Origin: Actinomycetes bacterium
Lineage (GTDB): Bacteria; Actinomycetota; Actinomycetes; Actinomycetales; Cellulomonadaceae
DNA: 9,828 nt
Assembly: GCA_023462275.1 (NCBI GenBank)
Contig: JAEWYD010000073.1
Location: 1-9,828 of the forward strand
Reading direction: 5' to 3'
The notes beneath the pieces were generated by a model. It was given only the letters and a program-made list of their open reading frames with translations, ran no database searches and was not told the origin of the DNA. The translations under genes and the position numbers were made by a program. Positions 8,001-9,828 of this stretch are shown here, in pieces; position 1 is the stretch's first letter; each line of letters begins with the position of its first letter.

Positions 8001-8311
8001 AGCTCGGCGGGCAGGCCGTGCGTGTCCCAGCCGAACCGCCGCTCCACGCGCTGGCCACGCATCGTCCGGTAGCGCGGGACGACGTCCTTGGCGTAGCCGG
8101 TGAGCAGGTGCCCGTAGTGCGGCAGGCCGTTGGCGAACGGCGGGCCGTCGTAGAAGACGAACTCGTTGCTGCCGTTCTCGCCGGCGGGCCGGGCGTCGAC
8201 GGACGCCTGGAACGTCCCGTCGGACGCCCAGTGGGCGAGGACCTCGTCCTCCAGCGCGGGCAGGTCCGGCGAGGCGGGGACGGCGTCGGACCGGTGCAGC
8301 GGATAGACCAT
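5054..8311 (-). CDS. ileS: Isoleucine--tRNA ligase, type 2 (eukaryote-like)
   Basis: IleRS charges tRNA-Ile with isoleucine and edits mischarged valine. The 1085-residue length is normal for the larger type-2 enzymes. The HIGH signature is PHYGHLL at about 64-70 within FYDGPPFANGLPHYGH, followed by RRFGWDTHGLP. The editing domain shows WTTTPWTLPSN at about 234-244 and HLAPAFGEDD at about 350-359. A CWRC zinc-type pair is at 434-437, ISRKRYWGTPIPIW at about 491-504, DVWFDSG at about 564-570 and EYIGQTRGWFY at about 598-608. The KMSKS loop reads KASKS (639-643), an Ala for Met change. The anticodon-binding domain shows NWYVRTQRDRFW. The sequence resembles the eukaryote-like IleRS class often associated with low mupirocin sensitivity; that is family knowledge, not shown here. 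ATG at 8309-8311 gives the family-like MVYPLH start; GGAG at 8322-8325 lies 10 nt upstream. Expression is controlled by the T-box leader immediately upstream. Confidence 0.98.
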   Translation of the reverse strand: MVYPLHRSDAVPASPDLPALEDEVLAHWASDGTFQASVDARPAGENGSNEFVFYDGPPFANGLPHYGHLLTGYAKDVVPRYRTMRGQRVERRFGWDTHGLPAELEAERILGITDKSQIEEMGIDAFNAACRESVLKYTEEWRAYVTRQARWVDFDNDYKTLDLTFMESVIWAFKQLYDKGLAYEGYRVLPYCWRDETPLSNHELRMDDDVYQMRQDPAVTIGLRLETGELLLVWTTTPWTLPSNQAAAVGPEIEYVRVCPGDDSALKGEVVILAAARLASYERELGPVGDPAEGGARVLVDKKGRDRFPGSELVGLRYTPPFGYFAGQEGNHRVLPGEFVTTEDGTGVVHLAPAFGEDDMVACEAAGITPVVPVDARGRFTAAVPDYAGLQVFEANPRIIADLKHATGPLEHVAEPQRVRLVRHETYEHSYPHCWRCRNPLIYRAVSSWFVRVTAFRDRMVALNQQIEWVPEHIKDGQFGKWLEGARDWSISRKRYWGTPIPIWTSDDPAYPRIDVYGSVAQLEADFGVPVRDLHRPFIDSLTRPNPDDPTGQSTMRRIPDVLDVWFDSGSMPFAQVHYPFENTDWFEHHYPGDFIVEYIGQTRGWFYVLHVLATAIFDRPAFRTVMCHGIVLGDDGRKASKSLRNFPDPVQMWDVYGSDAVRWSLMSSPILRGGNLVVVEDGIREAARQVLLPLWSTYYFFTLYANAADGGAGYRAQGVTADRVAGLPAMDRYLLARTRALVERVTAQLDAYDIAGACESVREHLDVLTNWYVRTQRDRFWREDHDAFDTLWTALEALLRVVAPLAPLVAEEVWRGLTGGRSVHLADWPGLAGADGEVLRADDTLVAAMDEVRAVVSVTLGLRKAHGLRVRQPLRELAVAVADPTALEPYVPLVASELNIKHITLVDVAQVSREQLGVTSRLAVNARAAGPRLGRAVQDVIRAAKAGRWTATGDAVVVHTDAGDVALEAAEYELSTVVAEGAPEGQVAAVLPGDGVVLLDTSLDDALLAEGYARDLVRAVQDERKASGLQVSDRIALAIEVPADKVAAVEAHRELIAGETLAVELTVTVGAGAEPVVRTRRVEA

Positions 8312-8558
8312 CGAGGGGGTACTCCAGCTTCGTCACGGGTGCATCGCGAGGACGACGTCCCGCCGCAGGGGCGACGGGTCACCGCGGTACCACCTCGCTT
8401 GCCGACGCACCGGGCGGACCCGGACGACGACCACTCGTCGGGGCTGTGACGGGCCCACCCGTCCGGGTCTACTGGGGCACCGTTCGCCGCACGGGGGCCG
8501 TGCAGCGGGGTGCCGGTTCTTCCGGAGGCTCACCGGTGATGGCCGGGTCGACGCCTGT
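8312..8558 (-). promoter_or_regulatory. ileS T-box riboswitch leader (isoleucine specifier, translational type)
   Basis: On the minus strand the leader contains the hallmark T-box GAGGTGGTACCGCGG (8396 down to 8382), whose TGGT (8392-8389) would pair with the free ACCA end of uncharged tRNA. The Ile specifier ATC is at 8540-8538, directly before a short hairpin CCGG-TGAGCCT-CCGG (8536-8522), matching the ultrashort Stem I of actinobacterial ileS leaders. Further stems are GGCACC/GGTGCC (8514-8509 with 8481-8476) enclosing a 10-bp arm, GACGGG/CCCGTC (8463-8458 with 8453-8448), and CGACGA/TCGTCG (8440-8435 with 8430-8425). The tRNA-bound form is GCGAGG (8398-8393) pairing with CCTCGC (8351-8346). 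In the alternative, GAGGTGGTAC (8396-8387) pairs at 9 of 10 positions with GTACCCCCTC (8322-8313), which overlaps the Shine-Dalgarno and adjoins the ATG. No terminator with a U-tract is present, so control of translation initiation is inferred. Confidence 0.93.
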
Positions 8559-8564
8559 GCGGCC

Positions 8565-8595
8565 ATGCTAGCGGCCCCGGCCGACGGCTCAGCAA
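8565..8595 (-). promoter_or_regulatory. Candidate sigma-A-type promoter of the ileS leader
   Basis: Reading the minus strand, TAGCAT (8570-8565) fits a -10 hexamer and TTGCTG (8595-8590) a -35, with a long 19-nt spacer. Transcription would begin near 8558, about 18 nt before the Ile specifier codon, as expected for an ultrashort Stem I leader. The -10 match and its position are good; the spacer is longer than usual. Confidence 0.45.
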
Positions 8596-8600
8596 CCGGT

Positions 8601-8647
8601 CACGGTGGGACCAATCCACCGGACGCCACCGTGCGAATACCGGTGGA
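8601..8647. repeat. Two interleaved 8-bp inverted repeats around the sigK-unit promoter
   Basis: CACGGTGG (8601-8608) is inverted as CCACCGTG (8626-8633), and TCCACCGG (8615-8622) is inverted as CCGGTGGA (8640-8647). Both pairs are perfect and both have 17-nt spacers, so four copies of the hexamer CCACCG/CGGTGG fall within 46 bp. They overlap the candidate SigK -35 and -10 elements. They could be operator sites or alternative hairpins. Confidence 0.6.
8612..8638 (+). promoter_or_regulatory. Candidate SigK-type promoter for the lipoprotein-sigK-rskA unit
   Basis: CAATCC (8612-8617 region, within CCAATCC) and GCGAAT (8633-8638) are spaced by about 15 nt. Each differs by one base from the mycobacterial SigK consensus as I recall it (-35 CCATCC, -10 CCGAAT). 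A start near 8645 would leave a leader of about 40 nt before the lipoprotein ATG at 8686. An autoregulated ECF promoter is expected upstream of sigK. The motif is seen; its use by SigK is inference. Confidence 0.55.
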
Positions 8648-8685
8648 CGACGTACCCACCCGTTCGACCGCACCGAGGGAGCACC

Positions 8686-8904
8686 ATGCGCACCAGTCGA
8701 CTCGCAGCCTCGTCCGCCGCGCTCCTCGCCGTCAGCCTCCTGGCCGGGTGCAACGACACCAGGTCGCCCTCGGCCACGCCCGCGCCCACCATGAGCGAGG
8801 AGGGCGCGATGACCGACGACACGGCGACGCCCGGTGGCGCGATGACCGACGACACGATGACGCCCGGCGACGCCATGACCGAGGGCAGCGGGTCGGACGG
8901 CTGA
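8686..8904 (+). CDS. Small Met/Asp-rich lipoprotein, putative SigK-regulon member
   Basis: A 72-residue predicted lipoprotein. The signal MRTSRLAASSAALLAVSLLAGC ends in a good lipobox (Leu19-Ala20-Gly21-Cys22), so the mature protein would be a lipid-anchored peptide of about 51 residues outside the membrane. It is low-complexity and acidic, with the 11-residue unit GAMTDDTxTPG twice and a partial third copy, and has no recognisable domain. ATG 8686 is chosen because GAGGGAG (8675-8681) lies 4 nt upstream and because the signal peptide begins there. It precedes the sigma gene by 59 nt in the same direction, so the two are probably co-transcribed. Similar signal-plus-Met/Asp linker segments precede the FAS1 domain in many actinobacterial fasciclin lipoproteins, which are SigK targets in mycobacteria; here no FAS1 follows. 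Alternatives are a stand-alone member of the short Met-repeat peptide families or a decayed gene. Confidence 0.78.
   Translation: MRTSRLAASSAALLAVSLLAGCNDTRSPSATPAPTMSEEGAMTDDTATPGGAMTDDTMTPGDAMTEGSGSDG
8803..8883 (+). repeat. 33-nt tandem repeat within the small lipoprotein gene
   Basis: Two full in-frame 33-nt units (8803-8835 and 8836-8868), each starting GGCGCGATGACCGACGACAC, are followed by a partial third unit (8869-8883). They encode GAMTDDTATPG, GAMTDDTMTPG and DAMTE. The near-identity at DNA level suggests recent duplication and possible length variation between strains. Confidence 0.85.
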
Positions 8905-8963
8905 GGGCCTGCGGGCGCGGAGCGGGACCCGAGCAAGCGACGACGAGCACGAGGAGTCGAGCG

Positions 8964-9572
8964 ATGAGCGAGCAGCCGGACCCGGGGCCCGGTCCCCAGG
9001 CGCCCGACGCTGCTCACCCCACCTCCGCGGAGGCGCTCATCGCCGAGGTCGCTCGCGGCAGCACCGAGGCGTTCGAGGAGCTGTACGCCGTCATCGCACC
9101 ACGCGCGTACGGCCTCGCCCTGCGCGTGCTCCGCGACCCCGGGCTCGCGCAGGACGTCACGCAGGAGGTCCTCGTCGACGTCTGGCGGCTCGCCCCCCGG
9201 TACGACGCCGCACAAGGCCCGGTCCTGACCTGGGTCCTGACGATGGCGCACCGCCGCAGCGTCGACCGCGTCCGGCGCGAGCAGTCCCACGCCGAGCGGA
9301 CGGACCGCGCCGCCCGCTCGGCGTGGGGCGAGCGGACGGACCGCGACGTCGTCGTCGCGGAGCTCGAGCGCACCTGGGAGGCCGCGCTCGTGCGCCGGGC
9401 CATGCGCGGGCTCACCGAGCTGCAGCGCCAGGCGATCGAGCTGGCCTACTTCGGGGGCTGCACGCAGGCCGAGGTGGCGCTCACCCTGGGCATCCCGCTC
9501 GGCACCGCCAAGACCCGGATCCGGGACGGCCTGATCCGGCTCAGGGACTCCCTCGGGATGGAGGAGCGATGA
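8964..9572 (+). CDS. sigK: ECF RNA polymerase sigma factor, SigK-like
   Basis: A 202-residue group-IV sigma factor that would direct RNA polymerase to a small regulon and be held inactive by the anti-sigma factor encoded next. Region 2 spans about residues 24-106, with AFEELYAVIAPRAYGLALRV, the DVTQEVLVDVWR helix (about 64-75) and LTWVLTMAHRRSVDRVRRE (about 88-106). Region 4 spans about 145-197 with LTELQRQAIELAYFGG and the helix-turn-helix TQAEVALTLGIPLGTAKTRI. The whole resembles mycobacterial SigK. It has a single cysteine (Cys166); positions corresponding to the two redox cysteines described for M. tuberculosis SigK appear to be Ala and Ser. The ATG at 8964 follows GAGGAG (8951-8956) with 7-nt spacing; longer readings in frame run back through the lipoprotein gene. 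Its TGA overlaps the rskA start as ATGA. Probably autoregulated from the promoter near 8612. Confidence 0.92.
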   Translation: MSEQPDPGPGPQAPDAAHPTSAEALIAEVARGSTEAFEELYAVIAPRAYGLALRVLRDPGLAQDVTQEVLVDVWRLAPRYDAAQGPVLTWVLTMAHRRSVDRVRREQSHAERTDRAARSAWGERTDRDVVVAELERTWEAALVRRAMRGLTELQRQAIELAYFGGCTQAEVALTLGIPLGTAKTRIRDGLIRLRDSLGMEER

Positions 9573-9828
9573 CCGGGCCCGACATCCACGGCCTCGCCGG
9601 CGCCTACGCCCTGGACGCCCTCGAGCCGGCGGAGTGCGCCGCGTTCCGCGCGCACCTCGCGGCGTGCTCCGCGTGCCGCCGGGAGGTCGACGCGGTGCGG
9701 GCGACGCTCGTCCGCCTCGCGGACGCCACGGCCGTGAGCCCACCACGCGAGCTCCTCAGCGCGGTGCTGGCACAGGTGACCAGCACGCCCCAGGCGCCGG
9801 CCGAGGCGCCGCTCACCGACGCAGGGCC
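9569..9828 (+). CDS. rskA: Anti-sigma-K factor RskA-like, N-terminal zinc-motif domain (truncated by window edge)
   Basis: The visible 86 residues match the cytoplasmic N-terminal domain of RskA-type anti-sigma factors, which bind the ECF sigma factor and are released by regulated proteolysis of a membrane-anchored protein. The segment DIHGLAGAYALDALEPAE is characteristic. A zinc-binding-type motif H-x3-C-x2-C is formed by His29, Cys33 and Cys36 (AHLAACSAC), with His7 as a possible further ligand. A helix RREVDAVRATLVRLADA follows, then a Pro/Ala-rich segment leading toward the expected transmembrane helix outside the window. The ATG overlaps the sigma stop codon (ATGA), implying coupled translation and balanced stoichiometry. 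The C-terminal extracellular domain is not visible. Confidence 0.92.
   Translation, partial: MTGPDIHGLAGAYALDALEPAECAAFRAHLAACSACRREVDAVRATLVRLADATAVSPPRELLSAVLAQVTSTPQAPAEAPLTDAG

Noticed and set aside
8336..8338. GTG near 8336 (minus) as the ileS start, giving TKLEYPLDG
   Set aside because: This is a different frame from IleRS and would need a frameshift; the family-like MVYPLH start at 8311 is intact.
5153..8449. A 1098-codon open frame on the plus strand opposite ileS
   Set aside because: It is the antisense shadow of ileS produced by strong GC third-position bias. Its product is Arg/Val/His/Asp-rich with no domain, and the minus-strand IleRS motifs are complete.
8890..8930. Possible terminator between the lipoprotein and sigK
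   Set aside because: Only a 5-6 bp GGGTC/GACCC match with a long loop; no strong stem, so co-transcription remains more likely.
8589..9746. A 385-codon minus-strand open frame across the lipoprotein, sigK and rskA region
   Set aside because: It is a shadow of the plus-strand genes, which have Shine-Dalgarno sites, a lipobox, sigma regions 2 and 4 and the zinc motif.
1..9828. Mobile element, CRISPR array, tRNA or rRNA
   Set aside because: No transposase or integrase motifs, no regularly spaced repeats, and no tRNA cloverleaf or rRNA sequence were recognised on either strand.

Overview
The window is very GC-rich (strong G/C third-position bias) and packed with actinobacterial housekeeping genes. 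A type-2 isoleucyl-tRNA synthetase with a translational T-box leader, a folC/DUF4233/ndk block, an actinobacterial SLH-domain surface protein and a SigK/RskA-like sigma/anti-sigma pair together suggest a Micrococcales actinobacterium, possibly Cellulomonadaceae or Promicromonosporaceae. The family-level guess is inference.

Layout. Positions 1-3323 (minus strand) read, in transcription order, folC (folate polyglutamylation), an HPr-like phosphocarrier, a DUF4233 membrane protein, ndk and the 5' part of smc. folC, HPr and DUF4233 are joined by 4-base GTGA stop/start overlaps, ndk follows 10 nt later, and smc follows 52 nt after ndk. At 3324-3414 a short divergent intergenic region separates folC from a plus-strand gene (3415-5049) for a secreted protein with three SLH domains and a C-terminal region resembling a right-handed beta-helix. 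That gene converges on ileS (5054-8311, minus) with only 4 nt between the stop codons. A perfect 17-bp hairpin lies inside the last codons of the SLH gene, just downstream of the ileS stop.

The region 8312-8685 holds no protein gene but is rich in regulation. On the minus strand is the ileS T-box riboswitch, with an ATC specifier, a canonical T-box, and two mutually exclusive pairings, one of which covers the ileS ribosome-binding region. On the plus strand is a candidate SigK-type promoter inside two interleaved inverted repeats. It would drive a small Met/Asp-rich lipoprotein gene (8686-8904), a SigK-like ECF sigma factor (8964-9572) and the start of its zinc-motif anti-sigma factor RskA (9569 to the window end, truncated).

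How the parts work together: ileS is probably controlled by uncharged tRNA-Ile at translation initiation. The sigK/rskA unit is probably autoregulated, with the small lipoprotein as its first gene. No mobile element, CRISPR array, tRNA or rRNA was seen. The points most worth a second look are the SigK-linked lipoprotein that looks like a fasciclin lipoprotein without its FAS1 domain, the absence of the mycobacterial redox cysteines in this SigK, the HPr-like protein without the regulatory serine in a folate/nucleotide operon, and the hairpin embedded in the SLH coding sequence.
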